The position numbers were made by a program, and so were the translations under genes. A DNA stretch of 64,000 nucleotides, from positions 62,001 through 126,000 of the forward strand of contig NZ_NBDP01000053.1 in the NCBI RefSeq assembly GCF_004123845.1, read 5' to 3'. The notes beneath the pieces are model-generated. The model was not told the origin of the DNA and ran no database searches. It saw nothing but the letters and a program-made list of their open reading frames with translations. Below are positions 51,023 to 59,605 of the stretch, in pieces. Origin of the DNA: Allobosea sp. Tri-44 (GTDB taxonomy: Bacteria; Pseudomonadota; Alphaproteobacteria; Rhizobiales; Beijerinckiaceae). How positions within the stretch are numbered: position 1 is the first letter of the stretch; every line of letters starts with the position of its first letter.

Positions 51023-53716
51023 ATGAGCGAAACACTGCGCCGTACGGCGCTTGATACAGGTGGGCCGATCCGCAAGCGGCTGGAACGCCTCACCATGGCG
51101 TCGCGGCTGTCGCTCGCCTGGGAGCGACTCTGGCCGAAGCTGTGGGCGCCGCTCTGCGTCGTGCTGCTCTTCCTCGCCGTCTCCTGGTTCGGGCTCTGGC
51201 TGCACCTGCCCTGGTGGGGCCGGGCCGCCGGCTCCGCCATCTTCGCTTTGGCGCTGCTCGGAAGCTTCTGGCCGGCGATGACCGGCCGCTGGCCGAGCCG
51301 CCGCGAGGCGCTGGCCCGGCTCGACCATTCCATGGATGGCGCGCATCGCCCGGCGACTGCGCTCGAGGATACGCTTGCGGTCGGCGGCAAGGACCCGGTC
51401 TCGCAGGCGCTGTGGACGCTGCATCTGCAACGCCAGGGCGCCCATGTCGCGGCGCTGAAGGTCGCGCCTCCGCAACCGCATATGGCCGGGCGCGACAAGC
51501 GGGCACTGCGTGCGGCGCCTCTGGTCGCTGCCGTCGCCGGTTTCTTCGTCGCCGGGCACGAGGTCCTGCCGCGCCTCACCGCCGCTTTCGACTGGCGCGG
51601 ACCTGCGCTCGCCGCCGCGGCGGTCCGGATCGATGCCTGGATCGACCCGCCGGCCTATACGCGCATGCCGCCGATCCTGATCGACTTCGCCAGGCTGGCG
51701 AGCCCCAATTTCAACGTGCCCGAGAAGTCGACGGTGGTGGTGCGCATCGCCGGTCGCAGCGGCATGGATGTCGCGACCACGGGCCGGCTCGATGCGGTGC
51801 CGGTCGAGGGCAAGCCCGGCGAAGCCAAGCCGGCTGATGCCAAAGCTGCACTGACGAATACCGTCGCGGTGACGGAGAAGCGCTATCTGCTCGCCGGCGA
51901 CGGCACCTTGCGCATCATCGGATCGGGGGCGCCCGCCCAGACACTGAGCCTGCACGCGATCATTGACCAGAAACCGGAGATCGCCTTCGCCGAGCCGCCC
52001 AAGCCGGTCAGCGGCGTGCAGGGCGGGCTCGGCATCAGCTATCGCGCCAAGGACGATTACGGCATCGCCTCGGCCGAGGTCGTCGTCTCGCGCGTCTCTC
52101 CCCTCACGGGCGGGCGCTCGCTGGTCGAGGCGCCCAAGCAGATTCTGCCCGTGCCGTCCTCCGGCTCGGGCGAAGACGAGATGAAGAGCACGGTCGACTT
52201 CTCGGCTCATCCCTGGGCCGGCGCCAAGGTGAATATGAGCCTCGTGGCGCGCGACGAGACCGGGCAGGAGGGACGCAGCGAGACCGTCGAGGTCGTGCTG
52301 CCGCAGCGGACCTTCACCAAGCCGCTGGCCAAGGCGCTGGTCGAGCAGCGGCGCAAGCTGATCATGGATGTCGATACGCGCAAGAAGGTTCAGCTCGCGC
52401 TCGACGCGCTGATGATCGAGCCGGACCGCTTCATGAAGGAGACCGGCGTCTATCTCGGCATGCGCATGATTAGCGAGCGATTGCGCCGCGCCGCCAGCGA
52501 CGACCAGCTGCGCGACACCGCCGAGATGATGTGGGCGCTCGCGCTGCAGCTCGAGGATGGCGACCTGTCGGATGCCGAAAAGGCGCTGCGGGCTGCGCAG
52601 GAGAATCTGCAGCAGGCGCTCGATCGCGGCGCCACCGAGGACGAGATCAAGAAGCTCACCGAAGAGATGCGCCGCGCCATGGACCGGTTCATGCGTGAAC
52701 TCGCCCAGCAGATGCAGCGCCAGCAGCAGAACGGCGAGCGGAACCAGGCGCAGCTGCCCGAGAATTTCCGCACGGTGACGCCGCGCGACCTGCAGAACAT
52801 GCTCAACCGCATCGAGGAGTTGTCGAAGCGCGGCGACATGGCCGAGGCGCAGCGTCTGATGGAGGAGCTCAACAACCTCCTGAACAATCTCAAGACGGCG
52901 CGCCCGGGCCAGCAGGACCCGCGCCAGCGCGAGATGAACCAGGCGCTCGGCGATCTCGACCGGATGACGCGTGAGCAGCAGCAATTGCGCGACGAGACCT
53001 ACCAACAGGACCAGCAGCGCCAGAATCGGGCCCAGCGCGGCCAGCGTCCCGGCCAGCAGCAGGCGCGTCCCGGCCAGCAGGGCCAGCGCCAGCAAGGACA
53101 GCAGGGCCAGCGTGGTCAACGCGGCCAGCAACCCGGACAACAGCCGGGCGAGAACGGCGAAGAGGGCGAGGGCGAGGACGGCCAGAACGCCGAGGGCGGA
53201 CAGGGTCAGAGCCTGTCGCAGCGCCAGCAGGCACTGCGCGAGCGTCTGCAGGACCTGCAGCGGCGTATGCGCGGCATGGGCGCCGATCCGGGTGAGCTTG
53301 GCGAGGCCGAGGACGCCATGCGCGAGGCAGAAGGCCAGCTCGGCCAGGGCCAGGACGGGCAGGCGGTGGATGCGCAGGGTCGTGCGCTCGAGGCACTACG
53401 CAAGGGTGGCCAGAACCTCGCTCAGCAGATGCAGGGCGAGCCCGGCGAAGGCGAGGGCAACGACAACGCCTATGGCGAACCGGACGGGCGCCCGGCCGGC
53501 CGGCCTTCCGCGCAACAGCGCGACAACAACGATCCGCTCGGGCGACCGCAGCGCCAGCGCGACTGGGCCGATGGCCGCGTGCGCGTGCCGGGTGCCGACG
53601 AGAGCGCGACGCAGCGGGCGCGGCGCATTCTTGAGGAGCTGCGCCGACGTCTTGGCGACCCGCTGCGCCCGACCGAAGAGCTCGACTATCTCGAGCGCCT
53701 GCTGCGGCGGAATTGA
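51023..53716 (+). CDS. TIGR02302/DUF4175 membrane protein with Gln/Gly-rich domain
   Basis: A large 897-aa protein typical of Hyphomicrobiales. Two N-terminal transmembrane segments lie at about residues 38-85 (LCVVLLFLAVSWFGLWLHLP, SAIFALALLGSFWPAM). A beta-rich middle follows to about 430 and helical regions from 430 (AKALVEQRRKLIMDVDTRKK). A low-complexity stretch at about 650-750 is almost entirely Q, G, R, E and P. The tail ends VRVPGADESATQRARRILEE then a helical LDYLERLLRRN. The function is unknown in the family; an envelope or division-related scaffold is possible. A strong terminator follows. Confidence 0.88.
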   Translation: MSETLRRTALDTGGPIRKRLERLTMASRLSLAWERLWPKLWAPLCVVLLFLAVSWFGLWLHLPWWGRAAGSAIFALALLGSFWPAMTGRWPSRREALARLDHSMDGAHRPATALEDTLAVGGKDPVSQALWTLHLQRQGAHVAALKVAPPQPHMAGRDKRALRAAPLVAAVAGFFVAGHEVLPRLTAAFDWRGPALAAAAVRIDAWIDPPAYTRMPPILIDFARLASPNFNVPEKSTVVVRIAGRSGMDVATTGRLDAVPVEGKPGEAKPADAKAALTNTVAVTEKRYLLAGDGTLRIIGSGAPAQTLSLHAIIDQKPEIAFAEPPKPVSGVQGGLGISYRAKDDYGIASAEVVVSRVSPLTGGRSLVEAPKQILPVPSSGSGEDEMKSTVDFSAHPWAGAKVNMSLVARDETGQEGRSETVEVVLPQRTFTKPLAKALVEQRRKLIMDVDTRKKVQLALDALMIEPDRFMKETGVYLGMRMISERLRRAASDDQLRDTAEMMWALALQLEDGDLSDAEKALRAAQENLQQALDRGATEDEIKKLTEEMRRAMDRFMRELAQQMQRQQQNGERNQAQLPENFRTVTPRDLQNMLNRIEELSKRGDMAEAQRLMEELNNLLNNLKTARPGQQDPRQREMNQALGDLDRMTREQQQLRDETYQQDQQRQNRAQRGQRPGQQQARPGQQGQRQQGQQGQRGQRGQQPGQQPGENGEEGEGEDGQNAEGGQGQSLSQRQQALRERLQDLQRRMRGMGADPGELGEAEDAMREAEGQLGQGQDGQAVDAQGRALEALRKGGQNLAQQMQGEPGEGEGNDNAYGEPDGRPAGRPSAQQRDNNDPLGRPQRQRDWADGRVRVPGADESATQRARRILEELRRRLGDPLRPTEELDYLERLLRRN

Positions 53717-53717
53717 G

Positions 53718-53750
53718 CAGAGGCCGCGCTCAGCGCGGCCTCTTTCTTTT
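53718..53750 (+). terminator. Intrinsic terminator after the TIGR02302 gene
   Basis: AGAGGCCGCGC, loop TCA, GCGCGGCCTCT then TTCTTTTT. An 11-bp GC stem with a T-run, 1 nt after the stop codon. Confidence 0.93.
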
Positions 53751-53763
53751 TAACCCTATCTCG

Positions 53764-55065
53764 TCAGCCCGGCCGATTGCCCGAGACGACCGCGAGCGCC
53801 GCGATGAAGCGGTCGAGATCGGATTCGGTCAGATAGGGCGCCGGGGAGATGCGGATGGTGTTGCCCTTGGCGACGCCACCGCGACGCACTGTCATCACCT
53901 TGTGCTGGTCGCGCAGCGCCGCGACGACGGCGTTGCAGTCGGCGGCGGAGCGTTTGCCGGTCAGCGCGAAGGAGGTGATGCCTGCGACCATCTCCGGGTC
54001 GTCCGGCGTCTGGATTTCGATGCCCTTGAGCTCGCGCGCCCGGGCGACCCAGTAGTTGCGGAGATGACGGTAGCGCGCTTCCTTGGCCTGCGGTCCGACT
54101 TCCTGATGCAAGGCTAGCGCTGCGGGAACGGCGAGCTGCGCGGCGAAGTTCGGCGTGCCGGTGTGGATGCGCGAGCGGACATCGTCGGCCTTGAAGTCCT
54201 CGTCGCCATAATGGGTGTCGATATCGGCCAGTCGATCGCGGGCGATGTACATGACGCCGACGCCGAGCGGCGCGCCGATCCATTTGTGCAGGTTGAAGCC
54301 GATGAAATCGACACCGAGCTCCTTGGCCTTGAAGTCGACTTGGCCCCAGCTATGGGCAGCGTCGAGGATGACGTCGATGCCGCGCGCCTTGGCCATGGCG
54401 GCAAGTTCCCTGACCGGCATCATCAGCCCGGTGCGGTGGCTGATATGGGTGAGCAGCAGCAGCTTCGTCTTCGGATTGGCCTTGAGCGCGGCTTCATAGG
54501 CCGCGAGCACATTGGCCTTGGTCGCGGGCTCCGGGATGTCGAATTTGGCGACCTCGACGCCGCGCCGGCCTTTCAGCCAGTTCATCGCGTATTGCATCGA
54601 ATCATAGTCCAGATCGGCGTAGAGCACGCCGTCGCCGGCTTTGAGCTTGTTGTAGCCGGCGATCAGCGTCTGCAGCGCCTCGGTGGCGCCGCGGGTCAGC
54701 GCGATCTCCTCGCGGGCGACGCCGAGGAAGCCGGCGACCGGCGTGCGGACCTCGTCGAGATCCTGGCCGATCCTGGTGCGGGCGTAGACGGTGTTCTCGA
54801 AATTCACGAAGTCGGTCAGGCGCTTGTATTCGGCCTTCACCGGCTCGGCCATGATGCCCCAATAGCCGTTCTCAAGGTTCACCATATCGGGCGTGACGCT
54901 GTAGAGGCGCCGGACTGCATCCCAATAGCCGGTGTCGGTGCCGAGGCCGCTGATCGGCAGGGCCGGAAGCGAGCGAGCGAGAGCGGGGGCTGCTGCTACG
55001 GCGAGAGCGGCAGTGCCGAGGCCGGCAAGTAGCGTGCGGCGGCTGAGGGCGGTCTGGTTGGTCAT
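53764..55065 (-). CDS. Tat-exported class V aminotransferase-fold PLP enzyme
   Basis: A 433-aa PLP enzyme with an N-terminal twin-arginine signal (ALSRRTLLAGLGTAALAVAA, cut near APALA), so it acts in the periplasm. The class V aminotransferase domain has NLENGYWGIM, TRGATEALQTLIAGY, DAAHSWGQVDFKAKELGVDF and the Schiff-base Lys in NLHKWIGAPLGVGVMY. It resembles isopenicillin-N epimerase-like and cysteine-desulfurase-like proteins. The substrate is unknown. The cofactor must be loaded before Tat export, which is consistent with folded export. Confidence 0.88.
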   Translation of the reverse strand: MTNQTALSRRTLLAGLGTAALAVAAAPALARSLPALPISGLGTDTGYWDAVRRLYSVTPDMVNLENGYWGIMAEPVKAEYKRLTDFVNFENTVYARTRIGQDLDEVRTPVAGFLGVAREEIALTRGATEALQTLIAGYNKLKAGDGVLYADLDYDSMQYAMNWLKGRRGVEVAKFDIPEPATKANVLAAYEAALKANPKTKLLLLTHISHRTGLMMPVRELAAMAKARGIDVILDAAHSWGQVDFKAKELGVDFIGFNLHKWIGAPLGVGVMYIARDRLADIDTHYGDEDFKADDVRSRIHTGTPNFAAQLAVPAALALHQEVGPQAKEARYRHLRNYWVARARELKGIEIQTPDDPEMVAGITSFALTGKRSAADCNAVVAALRDQHKVMTVRRGGVAKGNTIRISPAPYLTESDLDRFIAALAVVSGNRPG

Positions 55066-55169
55066 GGCGGGTTTTCCTGAGGCGGTCGCCTTCGCTAGCG
55101 GCCGGCTGTTTCAGGTCCATGACGACCGGCAGTTGGATTTATCCCCGCGCTGCGAAACGGATGCATACT

Positions 55170-55283
55170 AGAGCCCGTTCCGATCAGCTTGCGTCGCAAG
55201 CTGATCGGCAAAACGGTCTCCAAACTGATAGTGAGAGACGGATTCACCGATCAGGCTGGTTCAGCCTGATCGGATCCGGCTCT
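55170..55283. repeat. 114-bp intergenic element with two internal dyads
   Basis: Outer ends AGAGCC and GGCTCT. Inside are CCGATCAGCTTGCG-T-CGCAAGCTGATCGG (14-bp arms, given as 55180-55193 and 55195-55208) and CCGATCAGGCTG-GTT-CAGCCTGATCGG (55247-55273). It lies between the divergent class V aminotransferase and GH19 genes. It looks like a dispersed mobile-type palindrome of this lineage. Confidence 0.75.
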
Positions 55284-55310
55284 AATGCAAAGCGCAACCG
55301 GAGTGCCGCC

Positions 55311-55913
55311 ATGTCGATGCAAGGATCGTCAGCCGAGGAAGCCCCAGTCGAGAAGCCGCAGGCTCCGCGGGTGCCGGATCTTGCCGTAACGGTCACGCGG
55401 CTCGCCCGCCTGGCGCCGATGGGCAAGGCGGAGATCATGAACAACATCGCCCTGCATTTCGATCGGCTCGCCGCCGAGGCCGATCTGACGACGCCGCTGC
55501 GCGTCTGCCATTTCCTGGCTCAAGCCGCGCATGAGAGCGACCGTTTCCGCACGTTGGAGGAGAAGGGCGGGAAGAAGCAGTTCGCTCGCTACGAAGGCCG
55601 GACCGATCTCGGCAACACCGAGCCCGGCGATGGTGCGCGCTATCACGGACGCGGCATTTTCCAGCTGACCGGCCGGGCCAATTACAAGCGCATCGGCCGT
55701 ATGCTGAACGTCGATCTCGAAGGGCGGCCGGAATTGGCGCTTGATCCGCGCATCTCGGTCCAGATCGCCTTCGCCTATTGGCGCGATCGCAAGATCAACG
55801 CCGCTGCCGACCGCGATGACACAGCGCGCGTCACCCAGCTGATCAATGGCGGGGCCAACGGCCTCGCCGACCGCCGGCAATTGCTGACGACGGCTAAAGG
55901 GATCTGGTTCTGA
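55311..55913 (+). CDS. Glycoside hydrolase family 19 (chitinase/lysozyme-like) protein
   Basis: A 200-aa GH19 domain of the short bacterial/phage lysozyme type. The catalytic Glu75 is in FLAQAAHESDRFRTLEEKGG. It also has RYEGRTDLGNTEPGDGARYH and GRGIFQLTGRANYKRIGRML, and the conserved INGGANGLADRRQ end. There is no signal peptide, as in phage endolysins. No holin, spanin or phage genes lie nearby. It could degrade peptidoglycan during remodelling or be a prophage relic. GGAG lies 8 nt before the ATG. Confidence 0.88.
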   Translation: MSMQGSSAEEAPVEKPQAPRVPDLAVTVTRLARLAPMGKAEIMNNIALHFDRLAAEADLTTPLRVCHFLAQAAHESDRFRTLEEKGGKKQFARYEGRTDLGNTEPGDGARYHGRGIFQLTGRANYKRIGRMLNVDLEGRPELALDPRISVQIAFAYWRDRKINAAADRDDTARVTQLINGGANGLADRRQLLTTAKGIWF

Positions 55914-55916
55914 GCC

Positions 55917-57071
55917 TCAGCGGTGCCCGGCCTTCAGCGCCTGGTCGAGGTCGGCGAAGAGATCGTCGACGTCCTCGATGCCGGTAGACAGACGCAGCAG
56001 ATCGGGCGGGCAGGGTGAGCCCGCGCCTTCGATCGAGGCGCGGTGCTCGATCAGGCTCTCGACGCCGCCGAGCGAGGTGGCCCTTTTGTACAACTCGACA
56101 TGAGCCGCTGTGGCAACCGCCGCCGCCTCGCCCCCGGTGACCTGGACCGAGAGCATGAAGCCGAAACCGCCCTCCATCTGGCGCGCCGCGATGTCGTGGC
56201 CGGGATGCTGCGGCAGGCCGGGATAGAGCACGCGCGAGACCAGCGGGTGGGCGGCAAGCTTCTGCGCCAGTGCCATGGCCGAGGCCGACTGGCGCTCCTG
56301 CCGGACATGGAGCGTGCGCATGCCGCGCATCAAGAGATAAGCCTCGAATGGGCCGAGGATGCCGCCCTGGCCCTTGCGCACGGTCTTGATGCGGGCCCAG
56401 AATTCATCGTCCTGCCGGGCACAGAGCGCGCCGGCGATCACATCGGAATGGCCGTTCAGCACCTTGGTCGCGGCATGCATGACGATATCGGCGCCGAGCG
56501 TGAGCGGGCGGGTGTGCACCGGCGAGGCGCAGGTCGAATCGACCGCGAGCCTGGCGCCGGCCGCATGGGCGATCTCGGCGGCCGCGGCGATATCGGTGAT
56601 GGTCCAGAGCGGGTTGGATGGCGTTTCAATCCAGACCAGCTTGGTGACGCCGGGCTTCACGGCGGCCTTCAGCTTGTCGAGATCGTCGCTCTCGACGAAG
56701 TCGATCTTCAACCCCCAGCGTGTCGCCTCGGTCAGCAGCCAGGAACGCAGCGCCCAGTACATCACCTTGGAGGCAACGACATGATCGCCAGGGGAGAGCG
56801 CCTGGAACACGGCGGTCGCGGCCGCCATCCCTGAGCTGAACAGAAGGGCGCCGGCCTTCGCTTCCTCGAGCATGGCGAGCACGGCCTGCGCCTCGTGCAC
56901 CGTCTCATTGTCCGGCCGGCCATAGATGAAGCCGGATGAATAGGCGTTGTCCTCGTCGCGGATATAGGTGGTGGAGACATGGATCGGCGGCACCACGGCC
57001 TTGGTCAGCGGGTCGATCTTGCCCATCGCCTGGGCGGCGAGCGAACGGGGGTGCAGCGGGCGCTTGGTCAT
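55917..57071 (-). CDS. Cystathionine beta-lyase/gamma-synthase family PLP enzyme
   Basis: A 384-aa member of the Cys/Met metabolism PLP family. Visible parts are SGFIYGRPDNETVHEAQAVL, LLFSSGMAAATAVFQALSPG, YWALRSW, and VDSTCASPVHTRPLTLGADI. The PLP Lys is in MHAATKVLNGHSDVIAG, slightly different from the usual TKYIGGHSD. The C-terminal SLGGVESLIEHRAS motif is typical. Members lyse cystathionine, methionine or related thioethers; the exact reaction is not clear. It is divergent from tspO, with a 19-bp dyad between. Start 57071 is preferred over 57089. Confidence 0.85.
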   Translation of the reverse strand: MTKRPLHPRSLAAQAMGKIDPLTKAVVPPIHVSTTYIRDEDNAYSSGFIYGRPDNETVHEAQAVLAMLEEAKAGALLFSSGMAAATAVFQALSPGDHVVASKVMYWALRSWLLTEATRWGLKIDFVESDDLDKLKAAVKPGVTKLVWIETPSNPLWTITDIAAAAEIAHAAGARLAVDSTCASPVHTRPLTLGADIVMHAATKVLNGHSDVIAGALCARQDDEFWARIKTVRKGQGGILGPFEAYLLMRGMRTLHVRQERQSASAMALAQKLAAHPLVSRVLYPGLPQHPGHDIAARQMEGGFGFMLSVQVTGGEAAAVATAAHVELYKRATSLGGVESLIEHRASIEGAGSPCPPDLLRLSTGIEDVDDLFADLDQALKAGHR

Positions 57072-57092
57072 GGGCGATCTGATTTCCATTAT

Positions 57093-57111
57093 GTGAGACG
57101 ATTCATCTCAC
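57093..57111. promoter_or_regulatory. Dyad GTGAGA-N7-TCTCAC between PLP enzyme and tspO
   Basis: A perfect 6-bp inverted repeat with a 7-nt spacer (CGATTCA), just upstream of the PLP-enzyme start on the minus strand. It is placed so that a bound regulator could control the PLP-enzyme gene and perhaps tspO. Confidence 0.45.
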
Positions 57112-57175
57112 CATGATTGCTGCGGTGCAAGAGGCTCGCCTTGCCCGGAGCGCAGAGACACCCCATCCTTGCCGC

Positions 57176-57685
57176 ATGAGCATATCGACAGATCGGGCTG
57201 GCCGTCAGCCGGCAGTATGGATTTCCGTCCTCATTGCCATCCTGCCGGTGGCGGCGGCTTCGCTGATCGGCAGCGCGGTGACGGTGCCGCAAATCCCCGG
57301 CTGGTATGCCGGCCTCGCCAAGCCGCCCTTCAATCCACCGAACTGGCTGTTCGCTCCGGTCTGGACGGCTTTATTCGCACTGATGGCGCTGGCTGCTTTT
57401 CGCGTCTTGCGCCTGCCGAATGGCATGCCGGGTAGGGCGCAGGCACTGCTCGCCTACCACATCCAACTCGCGCTCAACATGCTCTGGTCCTGCGTGTTCT
57501 TCGGCCTGAACAGCCCGGCGGGCGGGCTCGTCGTGATCGCGCTACTGCTCGCGGCGATGATCTGGACGATGCGGTGTTTCGCATGGCTGGGCGACAGGCT
57601 CTCGGCAGCGCTGTTCGTGCCCTATCTCGCCTGGGTCTCGTTCGCGAGCCTGCTCAACGCGTCAATCTGGTGGCTGAATCGCTGA
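57176..57685 (+). CDS. tspO: TspO/MBR-family tryptophan-rich sensory protein
   Basis: A 169-aa integral membrane protein with five hydrophobic helices. Conserved are WYAGLAKPPFNPPNWLFAPV, the HIQLALNMLWSCVFFGLNSP helix and the final YLAWVSFASLLNASIWWLN. TspO binds porphyrins and cholesterol-like ligands and regulates pigment or stress genes in Rhodobacter. The start at 57176 gives the usual family length; upstream residues are not conserved in style. It is convergent with cpdR. Confidence 0.9.
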   Translation: MSISTDRAGRQPAVWISVLIAILPVAAASLIGSAVTVPQIPGWYAGLAKPPFNPPNWLFAPVWTALFALMALAAFRVLRLPNGMPGRAQALLAYHIQLALNMLWSCVFFGLNSPAGGLVVIALLLAAMIWTMRCFAWLGDRLSAALFVPYLAWVSFASLLNASIWWLNR

Positions 57686-57697
57686 GCCAGCAAGCGC

Positions 57698-58072
57698 TCA
57701 CCCGATCGAGCGCTCGATCACGCGCAGCACCGTCTCGCGCAGTTCGGCGATGGTGAAGGGCTTGGTCATCACCTCCGCGACGATGGTCTCGAGGCTCTTG
57801 GCCCGTTCGCGCTGCTCGGCATAGCCGGTCATCAGCATGATGGTGAGGTCGGGGAATTGCTGCTTGGCGGCGAGCGCCAGGGCGATGCCGTCCATCAATG
57901 GCATGCGGATGTCGGTGAGCAGCAGATCGAAATGGCCTTGCTCGGCCATCAGGATGTCGAGAGCCTCGGCGCCGTCGCCGGCGGTCAGGCAATCGTGCCC
58001 GTCCATGGCGAGGCCGCGCGCGACCAGCGAGCGCAAGCTCTCTTCGTCGTCGACCACGAGAATGCGCGACAT
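57698..58072 (-). CDS. cpdR: Single-domain response regulator, CpdR-like
   Basis: A 124-aa receiver-only protein. The acidic pair is ILVVDDEE, the phospho-acceptor is Asp54 in LLLTDIRMPLMDG, Thr is in MLMTGYAEQ and the conserved Lys in EVMTKPFT. Receiver-only architecture and position next to hpt fit CpdR, the adaptor that when unphosphorylated primes ClpXP to degrade cell-cycle regulators. Its stop is 12 nt from tspO; hpt lies 3 nt upstream on the same strand. Confidence 0.85.
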   Translation of the reverse strand: MSRILVVDDEESLRSLVARGLAMDGHDCLTAGDGAEALDILMAEQGHFDLLLTDIRMPLMDGIALALAAKQQFPDLTIMLMTGYAEQRERAKSLETIVAEVMTKPFTIAELRETVLRVIERSIG

Positions 58073-58075
58073 CGT

Positions 58076-58636
58076 TCAGATCCCCGGCAGGCCGGCCTGA
58101 TCGGCGGTCTCGATCACGCCGACATAGGGCAACTGGCGGTAGGAATGGGCGACGTCCATGCCGTAGCCGACGACGAAATAATCGGGGCACTCGAAGCCGA
58201 CATAGTCCGCCTGGATATTGACGGCGCGCTTGGCCGGCTTCTCGAGCAGGACGGCGGTGGAGACCCGGGCGGCGCCGCGCGCGGCGAGCAGGTCCTTGGC
58301 GAAGGCGAGCGTGCGGCCGGATTCGAGGATGTCGTCGACGAGCAGCACTTGCCTGCCGCGAACATCGCTCTGGACGTCGCGCAGGATCTCGACCTGGCCG
58401 GAAGAGATGGTGGCGGCGCGATAGCTGGAGAGGTGCACGAACTCGACCTGCGGGGTCATGCCGGTGCGATGCATGGCCCGAATCAGGTCGGCGACGAACA
58501 TGAAGCTGCCCTTCAGCACCGCGACGACGAGCAGGCCTTCGCCGGAATCGGCTGCGATCTCGGCAGCCATTTCGGCATTGCGGGCGGCGATCGCAGCCTC
58601 GTCGTAGAGAACGCGGATACGCTGGGGCTGGGACAT
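58076..58636 (-). CDS. hpt: Hypoxanthine phosphoribosyltransferase
   Basis: Purine salvage: hypoxanthine or guanine plus PRPP to IMP or GMP; 186 aa. The PRPP motif is VLLVDDILESGRTLAFAKDL, with the N-terminal SQPQRIRVLYDEAAIAARNA and LLVVAVLKGSFMFVADLIRA catalytic-loop residues. YVGFECPDYFVVGYGMDV is the purine-binding end. It is upstream of cpdR on the same strand, and the 3-nt gap indicates co-transcription. Confidence 0.95.
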   Translation of the reverse strand: MSQPQRIRVLYDEAAIAARNAEMAAEIAADSGEGLLVVAVLKGSFMFVADLIRAMHRTGMTPQVEFVHLSSYRAATISSGQVEILRDVQSDVRGRQVLLVDDILESGRTLAFAKDLLAARGAARVSTAVLLEKPAKRAVNIQADYVGFECPDYFVVGYGMDVAHSYRQLPYVGVIETADQAGLPGI

Positions 58637-58780
58637 CGACGACCATTCCTTATCGGCGCGGGCCCGTGCCCGCGCAGCCCCTTGATCGCGGGCTAACCTG
58701 TTTAGGTCTCAGTCATAGCGTCCATGCGCCGACAATTGAAGCGGCCGGGGCCGAGGAGTTGGGAAACCAGGTGTGGGAAA

Positions 58781-59605
58781 TCAGTAGAGAGCGGCGATGC
58801 CGTTGGGGTTAGTCGCGCCGAAGCGCAGCTGGACCGAGCGGCCGTTCTCGGGCGGCGAGGCGAGGCGGGCACGAAAATGCATCAACTCGGCCGACTCGAG
58901 CGATGGGCGTGGCGGCTCCGTCGTCCAACTGTAGAGCACCTTGCCATCCTCAGCCTGTACCGTCACCGTGATCGGCGGCACCTTGGCCGCGCCCCTGGTG
59001 ATGTTGGTGACGTCGCCCGTGACCACCAGGAAACGCCCTTGCGGATCCTGAACCAGTTCGCTCTCGACGGCGCTGAAGGCAAGGCCGCGCACGTTCACTG
59101 GCAAGCCGATCTTCGCATAGAGGTCGGCCAATTGCGGCATCGCCCGAACAACGTGCTCGCGTTGCCAGAAGCCGAACCCGAGGATGGCGATGCCCGCCAC
59201 CACGAAGATGGTCGCGGCAGCCGACGGCAGGCGTGCAAGCGGGTTGCGGACGGTGGCCCAGCTGCGCTTCCGAGAAGGGGGCGGTTCTGATGCGTCGGGC
59301 TGTCGGGCCTCGGCTCGCTGAGCTGTGATCGCGGAGATGTCGGCATCGATCTCGCCGGCGCGGCGCAGTTCTTCCTCGAGCTCGGCGGCAGTCTGTTCGG
59401 GGGTGGGAGCGGCGGGAAGGTCCGGGGTCGCGGCATCCAGGTCGGATTGCAGGATGTCGTTCGTCGTTGGGACTTCGGCAACCTGTGGAGCTTCGATCTG
59501 CCAGGTCGTCTGACAGCTGGCACAACGCACCTTGCGACCGCCGGCCCCGATCTTGGCCTCTGCGATCTCATATCGGCTGGCGCAGTTGGGGCAGACGATC
59601 AGCAT
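58781..59605 (-). CDS. MJ0042-type zinc-ribbon membrane protein
   Basis: A 274-aa protein starting MLIVCPNCASRYEIAEAKIG. An N-terminal zinc ribbon (Cys5-x-x-Cys8, Cys25-x-x-Cys28) is followed by a disordered acidic/Pro linker (about 40-110). One membrane helix follows (AAATIFVVAGIAILGFGFW), then a C-terminal DUF3426-like periplasmic domain with FLVVTGDVTNITRGAAKVPP and FRARLASPP. It lies next to ftsEX as in other Hyphomicrobiales. Function unknown. Confidence 0.87.
   Translation of the reverse strand: MLIVCPNCASRYEIAEAKIGAGGRKVRCASCQTTWQIEAPQVAEVPTTNDILQSDLDAATPDLPAAPTPEQTAAELEEELRRAGEIDADISAITAQRAEARQPDASEPPPSRKRSWATVRNPLARLPSAAATIFVVAGIAILGFGFWQREHVVRAMPQLADLYAKIGLPVNVRGLAFSAVESELVQDPQGRFLVVTGDVTNITRGAAKVPPITVTVQAEDGKVLYSWTTEPPRPSLESAELMHFRARLASPPENGRSVQLRFGATNPNGIAALY

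Noticed and set aside
50840..53140. 766-codon minus-strand frame opposite the TIGR02302 gene
   Set aside because: Leu/His/Arg-rich shadow of a real gene; no start signal or domain.
52990..53160. Possible tandem DNA repeat in the Q/G-rich region
   Set aside because: Bases vary and no constant unit is seen; it is protein low complexity, not a tandem array.
55311..55913. Prophage
   Set aside because: Only a single lysozyme-like gene; no integrase, capsid, tail or holin gene nearby.
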